From: Hyphomonadaceae bacterium UBA7672
GTDB lineage: Bacteria > Pseudomonadota > Alphaproteobacteria > Caulobacterales > Hyphomonadaceae
Direction of reading: 5' to 3'
Assembly: GCA_002483135.1 (NCBI GenBank)
Contig: DLHI01000005.1
Location: forward strand, 1-64,000
Length of the DNA: 64,000 bases
Shown: piece by piece, positions 25,170 to 34,062 of the stretch
Layout: the number at the start of each line of letters is the position of its first letter
How positions within the stretch are numbered: the stretch's first letter is position 1
Notes under the pieces: model-generated
What the model was told of the DNA's origin: nothing
The model's input: the letters and a program-made list of their open reading frames with translations, nothing else
The model's database searches: none
Position numbers and translations under genes: made by a program

Positions 25170-26189
25170 ATGAGACAAGTGATCAGATTCGCAACGCTTT
25201 TCGTCGCCGCCGTATCCCTCTGCGCGACCGCGCTGGCCGACCCCTACAGGGTCAAGGACCTGGTGATCGACAAGGTCGCCCCCACCAGCGCCCAGGCAGC
25301 TCAGCAGGGCCGGGACGAAGCCAGGCTCACTGGCGCGGCCCGCCTGATCGATCGGCTGACCCTGCCGGAAGATCGCGCAGCCGCGCGTTCCCCGATCGAG
25401 GCCTCCGCCGTCTCACGCCTCTATCGCAGCTCGGAGACGCAGGGCCAGATCAAGTCGACGGCCGTCTCTGGCGGCGTTCATTCGACCGGCGTGATCACCT
25501 GGTCCTTCCGCGCCGACGCCGTGCGCGAGTATCTCGAACAGCGCGGTGTGCCCTATGTCGACGCGCAAGCTGCTTTGGCGCTGATCGTGCCTGTGGCCAT
25601 CGGAGGGGTCGACGCGTCCGCGTGGGCCAGCGAGTGGGCAGGCAAGGCGGATGACACCGTGCTTACGCCCTATGTCGCCTCGGCCCAGGGCTGGTCGCGG
25701 CGGCCGGCGGCAGACGAGGTCCTTTCAGAGGTCCAGTCTGCCCGTGCAGATCATGGCGTCATCGCCGAAGTGTTCCAGCAGGGCGCTCAATATTATGTTC
25801 GGCTGATCGATATGCGGACGAATTCGCCCAAGCCCGACATTACCACGGCGGGCCCGTTCGTCAGCCTGCCATCGGCGCAGACTGGAGCAGTTGCTGCGCT
25901 TGAGCGTGCCTGGAAGGTCGCCTCGATTGTTCGCTCGACCGGTTCGACCAGCCTGTCGCTTGTGGCCACGTTCCGCGACCTCCAGGAGTGGGTTAAGATC
26001 AAGAAGGGTCTCGAAGGTTCGCGCCTGATCAGCGACCTCAAGATCGACGCGCTCACCACCGTCGGGGCCGACATCTCATTTAGCTATGCCGGCCGTCCCG
26101 ACCAGCTGACGTCAGACCTGCGTGCGCGCGGCGTCGACATCGCCAACGGATCCGGCGGTTGGCTGGTCAGGGCTGTTGGATCGCCATGA
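25170..26189 (+). CDS. DUF2066 domain exported protein
   Basis: A 339-residue exported protein with signal peptide MRQVIRFATLFVAAVSLCATALA and a DUF2066 fold: YRVKDLVIDKVAPTSAQAAQQGRDEARLTGAARLIDRL and RYRSSETQGQIKSTAVSG. Function is unknown in the family; its gene commonly sits just before the hda-type gene. It has no obvious enzymatic motif. The start at 25170 gives a clean signal peptide. The TGA overlaps the hdaA start (ATGA), so the two proteins are coupled in translation. Confidence 0.88.
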   Translation: MRQVIRFATLFVAAVSLCATALADPYRVKDLVIDKVAPTSAQAAQQGRDEARLTGAARLIDRLTLPEDRAAARSPIEASAVSRLYRSSETQGQIKSTAVSGGVHSTGVITWSFRADAVREYLEQRGVPYVDAQAALALIVPVAIGGVDASAWASEWAGKADDTVLTPYVASAQGWSRRPAADEVLSEVQSARADHGVIAEVFQQGAQYYVRLIDMRTNSPKPDITTAGPFVSLPSAQTGAVAALERAWKVASIVRSTGSTSLSLVATFRDLQEWVKIKKGLEGSRLISDLKIDALTTVGADISFSYAGRPDQLTSDLRARGVDIANGSGGWLVRAVGSP

Positions 26190-26884
26190 CGCCGCCGTCC
26201 CGTGCTGGCGACGACGCTGGCCGGCAGCTCCACCTTGATTTCCCGCGTGCCGATGCGGACGCGCGCCCGCTCATAGAGACCGGCTCATATGCCGCCGCCG
26301 TGGGCGCGCTGCGTCGCTGGAAACTCTGGCCCGGCGCACAACTCGCGCTGATCGGCGAAGCGGCGTCGGGCAAATCGCGCCTGCTGCGCTGGTGGGCCGG
26401 GCAATCGGGCGCGGCGCTCGTCAGCGGCGAGGCGCTCTCTCAGGCTTCCATGGACGAAATCGCTCGATTGTCGGTTTCCGCCCTGGCCATAGACGACGCC
26501 AGCCATCCCGGTGCGGGCTCGGCCCTGCTGGCGGCCCTGAACCTCTGCCGTGGCCGGGACGCCCCGGTTCTGCTCTCCGGCGTTACGGAACCCGCCGGCT
26601 GGTTCGATCAGCCACCCGATCTTCGTTCCAGGCTCGCGGCCATGCCGGTTGCCCATATCGAGCCTCCCGACGATGAGACCCTGGCAGCCCGCCTGCGTGA
26701 GGATTCATCTCTCCGACACCTCAATTTGCCCGAAGAATCCGTGGTGTACCTCGCCAACCGGATGGAGCGGTCGTGGACGGCCGTCTCCCGCGTCGCCGAC
26801 CAGATCGAACGCACACCCCGCCGCGCAGAAGGGCTTCGATCCGCCCGCGCGGTGTTGGTCGCATTGGGCATGGACCCGGGTTAA
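26186..26884 (+). CDS. hdaA: HdaA, DnaA-related regulatory inactivator
   Basis: HdaA, with the DNA sliding clamp, stimulates ATP hydrolysis by DnaA after initiation to prevent over-replication, essential in Caulobacter. The 232 residues carry the clamp-binding motif QLHLDF at 14-19, then a Walker A-like GEAASGKS (56-63), Walker B-like ALAIDDAS and sensor region PPDDETLAARLREDSSLRHLNLPEESVVYLANRMERSW. It lacks the DnaA DNA-binding domain, as expected. The start overlaps the DUF2066 stop. Confidence 0.92.
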   Translation: MTPPSRAGDDAGRQLHLDFPRADADARPLIETGSYAAAVGALRRWKLWPGAQLALIGEAASGKSRLLRWWAGQSGAALVSGEALSQASMDEIARLSVSALAIDDASHPGAGSALLAALNLCRGRDAPVLLSGVTEPAGWFDQPPDLRSRLAAMPVAHIEPPDDETLAARLREDSSLRHLNLPEESVVYLANRMERSWTAVSRVADQIERTPRRAEGLRSARAVLVALGMDPG

Positions 26885-26972
26885 ACTTCGCCCACGGACA
26901 AAACATCCGTAACAGATTGATGGTAGTCAGGTTCTTCAGGGTCGGCAAAAGATCGGCCCAAGCTGGGACTTG

Positions 26973-29198
26973 ATGGTTATGGTGGACCGGGCCGAAATGG
27001 CGGACCGCAGTGAAAAGACGCGTGAAGCGAGCAGTTCCTCTTCATCCCGCAAGGATGTAGCAGGCGGCGCGGTTACATCGCCGCTGTGGAACACGCCTGA
27101 GCGTTTCTTCAACCGCGAAATCAGCTGGCTCAAGTTCAACATGCGCGTGCTGGAAGAGGCGGAGAACCGCCGCCATCCGCTGCTGGAGCGCCTGCGCTTC
27201 ATCTCGATCTCGGCCAGCAACCTCGACGAATTCTATTCGGTGCGCGTCGCCGGTCTGCGCCAGCAAGTCCGCGCGGGTATTACGCGTCCCAGCTCGGATG
27301 GCCTGACGCCGGCGCAGCAGCTTGATCGCATCGCCGCCGAAGCCGGTCAGCTGATGGCCGAACAGCAGCGCATCTGGAAAGAAATCCGCACGGAGATGAA
27401 GCGAGCGGGTCTCGCCGTGGTCAATGCCGATGATCTCAGCGACGGCGATTGCGAGTGGCTGCGCCAGCTCTTCCTTGAGCGCGTCTTCCCGGTGCTAACG
27501 CCGCTCGCCATCGATCCGTCCCACCCGTTCCCATTCCTGCCGAACCAAGGCTTCGCCGTAGGCTTCACCCTGCTGCGTCAGACGGATCACGTGAAGCTGC
27601 GCGCGCTGGTTCCGATCCCCACACACGTTGGCCGGTTCATGGAACTGCCGCCGGGCCCCAAAGGGCGCCGCTTCATCACGCTGGAAGACGTCATCACGCT
27701 TTTCCTCGATACGCTTTTCCCCGACTGCGTCTCCAAGGGTCGGTGCATCCTGCGCGTCATTCGGGACAGCGACATCGAGATCGAGGAAGAAGCCGAAGAT
27801 CTCGTGCGCGAGTTCGAGATTCTGCTGAAGCAGCGCCGTCGTGGACGTATCGTGCGCCTGAAGATCGACCGGGGCGCGCCCGAAGACCTCAAGGCTTTCT
27901 TCATCGCCGAGATCGAAGCAGAGCCCATGGACGTTGTCGAGGTCGACGGCATCATGGGCATGAACCAGCTGCGCGAGCTGATCGTCGACGGCCGGCCCGA
28001 CCTGGTGTTCGAGCCTTTCGAGCCGCGTTTCCCCGAGCGTGTCCGCGAGCACAATGGCGATATCTTCGCCGCCATTCGCGTGAAGGACATCCTCGTTCAC
28101 CACCCCTACGAGTCGTTCGACGTCGTCGCCCAGTTCCTGCGCCAGGCCGCGCGCGACCCCGAAGTGGTCGCGATCAAGCAGACGCTGTATCGCACGTCCA
28201 AGAACTCGCCGATCGTCGCTGCGCTGATCGAAGCGGCCGAGGCCGGCAAGAACGTTACGGCGCTCGTCGAGATCAAGGCGCGCTTCGACGAGGAGGCTAA
28301 CCTGCGCCTCGCACGTGATCTTGAGCGCGCTGGCGTGCAGGTGGTCTATGGCTTCATCGAACTGAAGACACATGCGAAGGTGAGCCTTGTCGTACGTCGC
28401 GAGCAGGGAAGCCTGCGCGCCTACACCCACGTGGGCACCGGCAACTACCACCCGATCACTGCGCGCATCTATGACGACCTCTCGCTATTCACGGCCAATG
28501 ATGTGATTGGCCGCGACGCCGGCCGCCTGTTCAATTACGTGACTAGCTATTCGAAACCCAAGGCGATGGAGGCTATGGCGATCTCGCCTATCAACCTGCG
28601 CCAGACGCTGGTTGGCCTGATCGAGGAAGAGATCGGCCACGCGAAGGCGGGCCGCCCTGCGCAGATCTGGGCGAAGCTCAATGCGCTAGTGGACGAGAAT
28701 GTAATCGACACTCTCTACCGCGCGAGCCAGGCCGGCGTTCAGATCCAGCTGGTTGTACGCGGCATCTGCTGCCTGCGACCTGGTGTCCCGGGCCTGTCCG
28801 AAAACATCGAGGTCCGATCCATTGTCGGGCGCTTCCTTGAGCACTCGCGCATCGTCTGCTTCGGCGCCGGCCACGGCCTGCCGTCCGACGAGGCCAAGGT
28901 ATTCATTACATCTGCGGACTGGATGCAGCGCAATCTCGACCGCCGCGTCGAGGCCCTGACGCCGATCCGCAACCCCACTGTGCATAACCAGGTTCTCGAC
29001 CAGATCATGCTGGCGAATCTGAATGATCGCGCGCAAAGCTGGACGTTGCGCCCCGAGGGACGCTATGTGCGTAACGCTACGGGCAAGGGCCGCCAGCCCT
29101 TCTCGGCGCACGACTACTTCCTCGAAAACCCCAGCCTGTCGGGCAGGGGAAGCGCGCTGCGGCTGGCGACGCCTCCGCAGCTCAAGCCAAGGGGCTGA
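26973..29198 (+). CDS. ppk: Polyphosphate kinase 1
   Basis: Ppk1 makes inorganic polyphosphate from ATP, via a phosphohistidine intermediate, for stress survival and storage. The 741 residues hold RFFNREISWLKFNMRVLEEA near the start, RVIRDSDIEIEEEAEDL and the catalytic-His segment TGNYHPITARIYDD followed by SADWMQRNLDRRVEALTPI. Starts are ambiguous: TTG 26970, ATG 26973 or ATG 26979, with weak GGGA at 26965-26968. It follows hdaA by 88 bases and precedes ppx by 51 bases, so polyphosphate synthesis and breakdown are co-located. Confidence 0.96.
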   Translation: MVMVDRAEMADRSEKTREASSSSSSRKDVAGGAVTSPLWNTPERFFNREISWLKFNMRVLEEAENRRHPLLERLRFISISASNLDEFYSVRVAGLRQQVRAGITRPSSDGLTPAQQLDRIAAEAGQLMAEQQRIWKEIRTEMKRAGLAVVNADDLSDGDCEWLRQLFLERVFPVLTPLAIDPSHPFPFLPNQGFAVGFTLLRQTDHVKLRALVPIPTHVGRFMELPPGPKGRRFITLEDVITLFLDTLFPDCVSKGRCILRVIRDSDIEIEEEAEDLVREFEILLKQRRRGRIVRLKIDRGAPEDLKAFFIAEIEAEPMDVVEVDGIMGMNQLRELIVDGRPDLVFEPFEPRFPERVREHNGDIFAAIRVKDILVHHPYESFDVVAQFLRQAARDPEVVAIKQTLYRTSKNSPIVAALIEAAEAGKNVTALVEIKARFDEEANLRLARDLERAGVQVVYGFIELKTHAKVSLVVRREQGSLRAYTHVGTGNYHPITARIYDDLSLFTANDVIGRDAGRLFNYVTSYSKPKAMEAMAISPINLRQTLVGLIEEEIGHAKAGRPAQIWAKLNALVDENVIDTLYRASQAGVQIQLVVRGICCLRPGVPGLSENIEVRSIVGRFLEHSRIVCFGAGHGLPSDEAKVFITSADWMQRNLDRRVEALTPIRNPTVHNQVLDQIMLANLNDRAQSWTLRPEGRYVRNATGKGRQPFSAHDYFLENPSLSGRGSALRLATPPQLKPRG

Positions 29199-29249
29199 CG
29201 CCGGATTTCCCGGTTTTGGCCTCCACGGATACGGAGCTGAAGCCGGCTG

Positions 29250-30737
29250 ATGAGCGCCACCGCCGCCAGCAAGACGCGATCCGCCGGCAAGGCCATGCGC
29301 TGGCGCAGGATCGGCGTGATGGACGTCGGCTCCAACTCGGTGCGCCTGGTCGTCTATGATGTACGTGGGCGCGCGATGCAGCCGCGCTTCAACGAAAAGG
29401 TTCTGGCGGGCCTCGGCCGCGGTCTTGGCGCGACCGGCAAGCTGAATCCTGAGGGCGTCGAGATGGCTGTCTCGGCGCTCGCTCGCTTCGCCTCGATTAC
29501 GCGCGCGCAGAAAGTCGAGAATCTTTTTGCGTTCGCAACTGCCGCCGTGCGCGAGGCGGCCGACGGGAAAGAGTTCGTCGATCGGGTGAAGAAGGAAACG
29601 GGCGTTGCCCTGCGGGTCCTGACCGGTGTTGACGAAGCGCGCTTCGCGGCCGAGGGCGTGCTGGCCGGAACACCGGGTGTCGACGGCGTTGTGGGCGATC
29701 TTGGTGGAACGAGTCTCGAACTCGCGCGCTTGGTCGGCGGCCGTTATGAAGGCGGATCGACCTATCCGCTTGGTCCTCTTGCTCTCGACACCGGCGGCGC
29801 TTTCAACGAGGAAAAGGTTTCCGCGCGCGCGCGCGATCTCATGTCCTCTGCGCCCGAACTGAAGAAATCAGGCGACTTGTTCTTCGCCGTCGGCGGCGCC
29901 TGGCGCACGATTGGCACGCTTCACATGGAGCTGACCCGCGCCCCGCTGCACATGCTGCAGAACTACGAGATGGACGCGCAGAAGCTCGTGCCGCTGTTGT
30001 CCGACATCATGAACGGCAAGAAGTATGGCGATGTCCTGCAGGAGATCGCCAAGCGCCGGGCCTCCACCATCCCCTATGCAGCCGCTGTGCTGAAAGCGGT
30101 TATCGAGGCTGGCAAGTTCAAGACGGTGATGATCTCGTCCTATGGCGTCCGGGAGGGGATCATCTTCGACAGTCTCGACCCCGCTGAACGCCTTGAAGAC
30201 CCGCTGGATGCGGGACTTGATGCGTTGATCGTCGACGAACAGGCGGCAGAGTTTGGCCGCGCGCTGGCGGACTGGGCGGCGGAAGCTGCGCCCTATACGC
30301 TGCACGCACGCCTGACGTCGGCGGCTTGCCGCCTCGTCGATATCGGTGCGCTGCTGCATCCGGATCATCGCGCGGATCTTGCCTTCGATCTCGTCGCGCG
30401 CGCCCCGCTGCCGGGGCTGAACCATCGCGACCGTGCTGCGCTTGCGCTGGCTGTTTCCTCTAGATTCAAGCGCGGCGTTCGGAACGACGTCAGTGACAAA
30501 TTGCTTGATGCGAACCTCGCTGGGCGGGCGAGGGCGCTGGGAGCCCTGATGCGCCTCGCGGCGGATTTTTCCGGCCGGTCGGCGGCGCTGCTGAAGCACT
30601 CGCGACTTACATGCGATGGTGATACACTGACACTGAAGGTCGCCGCGCCATATCGTGCGCTGGTTTCCGAGTCGGTTGAGCGCCGTCTCCAGCATGCGGC
30701 AGATGAGCTGGACATGGACTACGCGCTGACGTCCTGA
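29250..30737 (+). CDS. ppx: Exopolyphosphatase (Ppx/GppA family)
   Basis: Ppx hydrolyses terminal phosphates from polyphosphate; some members act on pppGpp. The 495 residues show the actin-like motifs GVMDVGSNSVRLVVYD, ATAAVREAADGKEFV, GDLGGTSLELARL and the LFFAVGGAWR segment; a C-terminal HD-like half contains LTSAACRLVDIGALLHPDHRADLAF. Pairing with ppk one gene upstream supports polyphosphate as the substrate. Confidence 0.93.
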   Translation: MSATAASKTRSAGKAMRWRRIGVMDVGSNSVRLVVYDVRGRAMQPRFNEKVLAGLGRGLGATGKLNPEGVEMAVSALARFASITRAQKVENLFAFATAAVREAADGKEFVDRVKKETGVALRVLTGVDEARFAAEGVLAGTPGVDGVVGDLGGTSLELARLVGGRYEGGSTYPLGPLALDTGGAFNEEKVSARARDLMSSAPELKKSGDLFFAVGGAWRTIGTLHMELTRAPLHMLQNYEMDAQKLVPLLSDIMNGKKYGDVLQEIAKRRASTIPYAAAVLKAVIEAGKFKTVMISSYGVREGIIFDSLDPAERLEDPLDAGLDALIVDEQAAEFGRALADWAAEAAPYTLHARLTSAACRLVDIGALLHPDHRADLAFDLVARAPLPGLNHRDRAALALAVSSRFKRGVRNDVSDKLLDANLAGRARALGALMRLAADFSGRSAALLKHSRLTCDGDTLTLKVAAPYRALVSESVERRLQHAADELDMDYALTS

Positions 30738-30763
30738 CGCCGGTGACTTGGAGGGGGGACAGG

Positions 30764-31315
30764 ATGCGCCTCGGCTTCGGTCTGCTTATCTTCGCGACAG
30801 CCTGCACATCTGCGCCGCCGCCACGAGAGCCGCTAACGGCAGACAGTTTTGCCGAGATGTTCATAGCGTCGTACGTGACGCCAAGCCCCGCCACCATCCT
30901 GGCCGGTATCGATTCGCCGCTACGCTCCGGCGACCGCGTTATCGCCAACTGCGCCCAAGCCTATGCCTACACCCTCCCTGAAATGACCATCGACGAGCAG
31001 ACCGAATTCAACGCCAGCGTCACGTGTGTCTACCCGCCTCAGGATGCACTCGAGCAAAGCCTCGTGCACTACGTCCGCGCGCTCCGCGAACGCGGGTTCC
31101 AGGACGAAACGAGAGACTACGTCCAGTCGGGTATGCGCATCGCCTGCGACGATACACACACGGTGATCATCGCGATCCAGGGGAACTTCGTTCCGCCCTT
31201 CATGGTGGAGCAGGATAGTGGCGATATCATCGATGTCCCCGGCGGCGGGGAGCTGGTCAACACGTCGCTCGCCTTCAGCGTGTCTGATCGGCCTTGCGGC
31301 GACTCTGGCGGTTGA
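30764..31315 (+). CDS. Predicted lipoprotein of unknown function
   Basis: A 183-residue protein with an N-terminal signal MRLGFGLLIFATACTS, where Cys15 follows an imperfect lipobox, so outer membrane or periplasmic anchoring is likely. The mature part holds four cysteines that could make two disulfides. No named family is recognised. The ATG at 30764 is preferred over the GTG at 30743 because it starts the signal peptide and follows GGAGGGGGGACAGG. It is downstream of ppx by 26 bases. Confidence 0.72.
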   Translation: MRLGFGLLIFATACTSAPPPREPLTADSFAEMFIASYVTPSPATILAGIDSPLRSGDRVIANCAQAYAYTLPEMTIDEQTEFNASVTCVYPPQDALEQSLVHYVRALRERGFQDETRDYVQSGMRIACDDTHTVIIAIQGNFVPPFMVEQDSGDIIDVPGGGELVNTSLAFSVSDRPCGDSGG

Positions 31316-31415
31316 TCCGCACAAATCTGCGAGCGCGGCGTTCGGATCACTGGCCTCCGGCGGTCGCCTGCGTTAAGCCGCTGCCAGCTTAGCTGAAACT
31401 CCGGGGAAGACGCCC

Positions 31416-32207
31416 ATGATCAAGTTCGAGAAACAAGGTCCCATCGCGATCCTGACGCTCAACCGTCCGGACGCCATGAACGCTCTGGGCGAGCCAGGCG
31501 ATGGACAGGCTGTGAAGGACGTTTGCGACCAGATCAACGCTGACAAGTCGCTGCGCTGCGCGATCCTGACCGGGGCGGGCAAGGGATTTTCCGCGGGCGG
31601 AAACGTCAAGGCAATGCAGGCCCGCGTCGGCTCGTTCGCCGGCAACCCGGCCGAGGTGCGCGACAACTACAAGACCGGCGTCCACATGATCGTTCGCGCG
31701 CTCTACAATCTGGAAATTCCGCTGATCGCCGCTGTGAACGGCGCGGCTGTTGGTCTGGGGTGTGATGTCGCCTGCATGGCCGATATCCGTATCTCGTCGG
31801 ACAACGCCAAGTATGGCGTCACCTTCCTCAAGCTCGGTCTCATCCCGGGTGATGGCGGCGCCTGGCTGTTGCCGCGCGTGATCGGCATGAGCCGCGCCTG
31901 CGAGCTTCTGTTCACGGGCAACCTGATCGACGCGAAGACCGCGCTTGAGTGGGGCCTCGTGTCCAAAGTTGTGCCGGGCGACCAGTTGATGGGCGAGGCG
32001 ATGGCGCTTGCGCAATCGATCGCGAAACAGCCGCCGCATTCTCTGCGCGTCGCAAAACAGCTACTACGCCACGGCACGCAGGCGACCTATGACACGATCA
32101 TGGAAATGTCGGCCGCTGCGCAGGGCCTGATGCACCACACCAAGGATCACGAAGAGGGTGTCGCCGCCATTCTCGAAAAGCGTGAGCCGAAGTTCACGGG
32201 GGAGTAA
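31416..32207 (+). CDS. Enoyl-CoA hydratase/isomerase family protein
   Basis: A 263-residue crotonase-fold enzyme. The CoA-binding and oxyanion segments GAGKGFSAGGNVKAMQAR and PLIAAVNGAAVGLGCDVACMADIRIS are present; FLKLGLIPGDGGAWLLPR forms the active-site loop with Asp in the position often held by Glu. Such proteins usually hydrate enoyl-CoA in fatty acid or branched-chain breakdown. The 3' end is directly followed by an 11-bp repeat flanking the P63C gene. Confidence 0.9.
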   Translation: MIKFEKQGPIAILTLNRPDAMNALGEPGDGQAVKDVCDQINADKSLRCAILTGAGKGFSAGGNVKAMQARVGSFAGNPAEVRDNYKTGVHMIVRALYNLEIPLIAAVNGAAVGLGCDVACMADIRISSDNAKYGVTFLKLGLIPGDGGAWLLPRVIGMSRACELLFTGNLIDAKTALEWGLVSKVVPGDQLMGEAMALAQSIAKQPPHSLRVAKQLLRHGTQATYDTIMEMSAAAQGLMHHTKDHEEGVAAILEKREPKFTGE

Positions 32208-32218
32208 GGCTGCGCTTC
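32208..32218 (+). repeat. 11-bp direct repeat, left copy, flanking the P63C gene
   Basis: GGCTGCGCTTC occurs here, beginning at the base after the enoyl-CoA hydratase stop, and again at 33422-33432. The pair brackets the foreign-looking P63C gene and its operator-like region, as a target-site duplication or att core would. Confidence 0.5.
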
Positions 32219-32222
32219 GCCG

Positions 32223-33251
32223 TCAAGTCCTCTCTGCGGCATCTTCCAACTCATCAAGCAACCCCCATTGATGCCCAAGAGGTGTTGCCTCGGGGAATGC
32301 TTTATAGAAGTTGCGGCGAAACGAATCCCGATTGGACGATACGCTCCCAATGCCGGTCACCTGCCAAAGATGTTGGCGAAGAGCAGGAAGACCAATTTCA
32401 TCCGATAGGAATTGAAAAAGCTTGTGGCGTCTTCCGCCATGGACGTAGACGATCGGATTCTTGCCTTCCAAACCTTCGAGCACCGCGCCGTGACTATTGG
32501 CAAGCGGGAAGTAAACATACTTACGAATGAAGCCGCTGAAGAACTTCGGGTGCTTCGTCGAGTCTGGCTTCTGTCGCTTCAGACCATAGATGCGATAGAT
32601 CACGTCGAAAAACTTGTCTGGAAACTCTTTCTCCCACTGGCCCACTTCATCTTTGATGAACGAGGCAAACAGTTGACGGTATTCATCCTTCAGTTTGTCC
32701 GTGTATCCCGTCGCTTCATCGACCAGCGCAATGATGCCAACCTTAGCGGCGGATCGAACGATGACTTCTGCCTGCGCTGCAAGAAATGCCTGCGTTGACG
32801 AAAGTTTGCCTAGGTTTCGCGCCTGTATCAGCGCGTCACAAACCTCGATAAGCACGACCGCTTCGTACCCATCTGCCAAATCCCCTCTGGGGGGCTTGAA
32901 AGATATGGGGTTTTCTATCTTTTTAAGCGTTTCTGGCGGAAGTACGGATCGTATTCCAGATCTCGACATTGTCCGCATAAACGCGTTGCCGCCTTCGGAC
33001 TTCAACAGCAACGCCTTAGCCATCGCCTTCTTGGCAATTACTCGGCGGCGATCATGAAGGACGTACACATCAAGATCGACCTCGCCGATTGTCAGAATAC
33101 CAGCAGTTTCTGCTTCTGGTAGCCTTGAGGGATCAGTCACGCGGTCCCAGCGTGCTTTGGCCGCTCTCAGTGCGATTTCGCGCCGTTGTTCCTTAGACAA
33201 TGTCTTCGCGCGAGCGCGCCCGCCTTTGCTCTGTGCAGATTGTTGGGTCAT
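32223..33251 (-). CDS. P63C domain-containing protein, probable horizontally acquired gene
   Basis: A 342-residue protein of the P63C family, common in phages, plasmids and integrated elements and of unknown biochemical role. The diagnostic C-terminal part is KYVYFPLANSHGAVLEGLEG, followed by NPIVYVHGGRRHKLFQFL and LPALRQHLWQVTGI; the N-terminus is basic (KGGRARAKTLSKEQRREIALRAAKARWD). Codon use is markedly less GC-rich than its neighbours, with AT-rich runs near 32900-32940. No integrase or phage genes accompany it. The ATG at 33251 is the likely start though no strong ribosome site precedes it; ATG 33287 and 33305 are in frame but overlap palindromic DNA. Confidence 0.85.
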   Translation of the reverse strand: MTQQSAQSKGGRARAKTLSKEQRREIALRAAKARWDRVTDPSRLPEAETAGILTIGEVDLDVYVLHDRRRVIAKKAMAKALLLKSEGGNAFMRTMSRSGIRSVLPPETLKKIENPISFKPPRGDLADGYEAVVLIEVCDALIQARNLGKLSSTQAFLAAQAEVIVRSAAKVGIIALVDEATGYTDKLKDEYRQLFASFIKDEVGQWEKEFPDKFFDVIYRIYGLKRQKPDSTKHPKFFSGFIRKYVYFPLANSHGAVLEGLEGKNPIVYVHGGRRHKLFQFLSDEIGLPALRQHLWQVTGIGSVSSNRDSFRRNFYKAFPEATPLGHQWGLLDELEDAAERT

Positions 33252-33260
33252 CGAGAAGCC

Positions 33261-33338
33261 ATGCTTGCTAAAGCGCGACGATCGCATGCTTGCTGGAAAT
33301 AGCAAGCATAAATCTCGATGAATCTGCTTATGCTTGCT
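33261..33338. repeat. Repeated ATGCTTGCT motif with perfect palindrome upstream of P63C gene
   Basis: ATGCTTGCT occurs in direct orientation at 33261-33269, 33286-33294 and 33330-33338, and inverted (AGCAAGCAT) at 33301-33309. The second and the inverted copy make a perfect 9-bp palindrome with a 6-base spacer GGAAAT (33286-33309). It lies just upstream of the P63C start, consistent with an operator. No matching protein is known to me. Confidence 0.75.
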
Positions 33339-33421
33339 GCCCCTGTCTGCTGATAACCACCAAGACGGCTAGGGAGCGGTTGGTCCCGGCTCTTGAATGT
33401 CAGACTCACGCGGCAAGTCTG

Positions 33422-33432
33422 GGCTGCGCTTC
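33422..33432 (+). repeat. 11-bp direct repeat, right copy, flanking the P63C gene
   Basis: Exact second copy of GGCTGCGCTTC (first at 32208-32218), ending on the last base of the hemerythrin stop codon. The interval of 1203 bases between copies carries only the P63C gene and its repeats. Confidence 0.5.
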
Positions 33433-33914
33433 TAAGCCTTCTCCATCTCCGCCTTCACATCCAGCGGCTGCAGCGCCGCCAGCACCACGCGCTTGCGAGC
33501 GTCGAACCGTTCGCCCATCAGCTTTGCCATGTCCGGCTTGATGAGCTTCTTCGCCAACGGAAAGAAGTCCTTCTCTTCCTCGTCCATGTGGTGCGTGACG
33601 AGTTCGGACAGGGCCTTGAACTTCATGCCCCATTCTTCCGAATCAACGGGGAAGGTGTCGAGCTCTTCGAAGACGCCGTTGGCCATGTGGTGCTCGTTGT
33701 ACGCCTCCATCGCCTCTCCATGCATGTCCTTCGTTTCCCGAAGGAATGAGTAGAACACGGCTTCCTCCACTTTGTGGTGCACCCACATTTCCAGCTTGAG
33801 TTCATCAAACAGCTGGCGTCGCGTCTTTTCGGCGCGGGGCGTGCTCGCTTTCAGCTTTTCGATCACTTCGCGAGCTTCGTCGTGATCCTGCTTGATCCGG
33901 TCGAAAATGTTCAT
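33432..33914 (-). CDS. Hemerythrin domain protein
   Basis: A 160-residue HHE cation-binding protein, a four-helix bundle with a diiron site that binds oxygen or senses iron/redox. Metal-binding His/Glu residues are visible in KQDHDEAREVIEKL, MWVHHKVEEAVFYSFL, AYNEHHMANGVFEEL and LVTHHMDEEEKDFFPLAKKL. The ATG at 33914 (MNIFDRIKQDHDEA) is the expected family start. It is divergent from the exported DUF protein at 34063. No signal peptide. Confidence 0.93.
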   Translation of the reverse strand: MNIFDRIKQDHDEAREVIEKLKASTPRAEKTRRQLFDELKLEMWVHHKVEEAVFYSFLRETKDMHGEAMEAYNEHHMANGVFEELDTFPVDSEEWGMKFKALSELVTHHMDEEEKDFFPLAKKLIKPDMAKLMGERFDARKRVVLAALQPLDVKAEMEKA

Positions 33915-34062
33915 GGCTGGGGCTCCGATTTCCCAGCAACAACTTCGAGGCGCGACGATAGTTCCCGCGACCGTTACCGGCCGGACCGGTGACATTTGCG
34001 CTACGGGGTCTATCCTTTGGCCAAACGACGCTGAATGCGCAGGACTTTCCGGAGGAGACACC

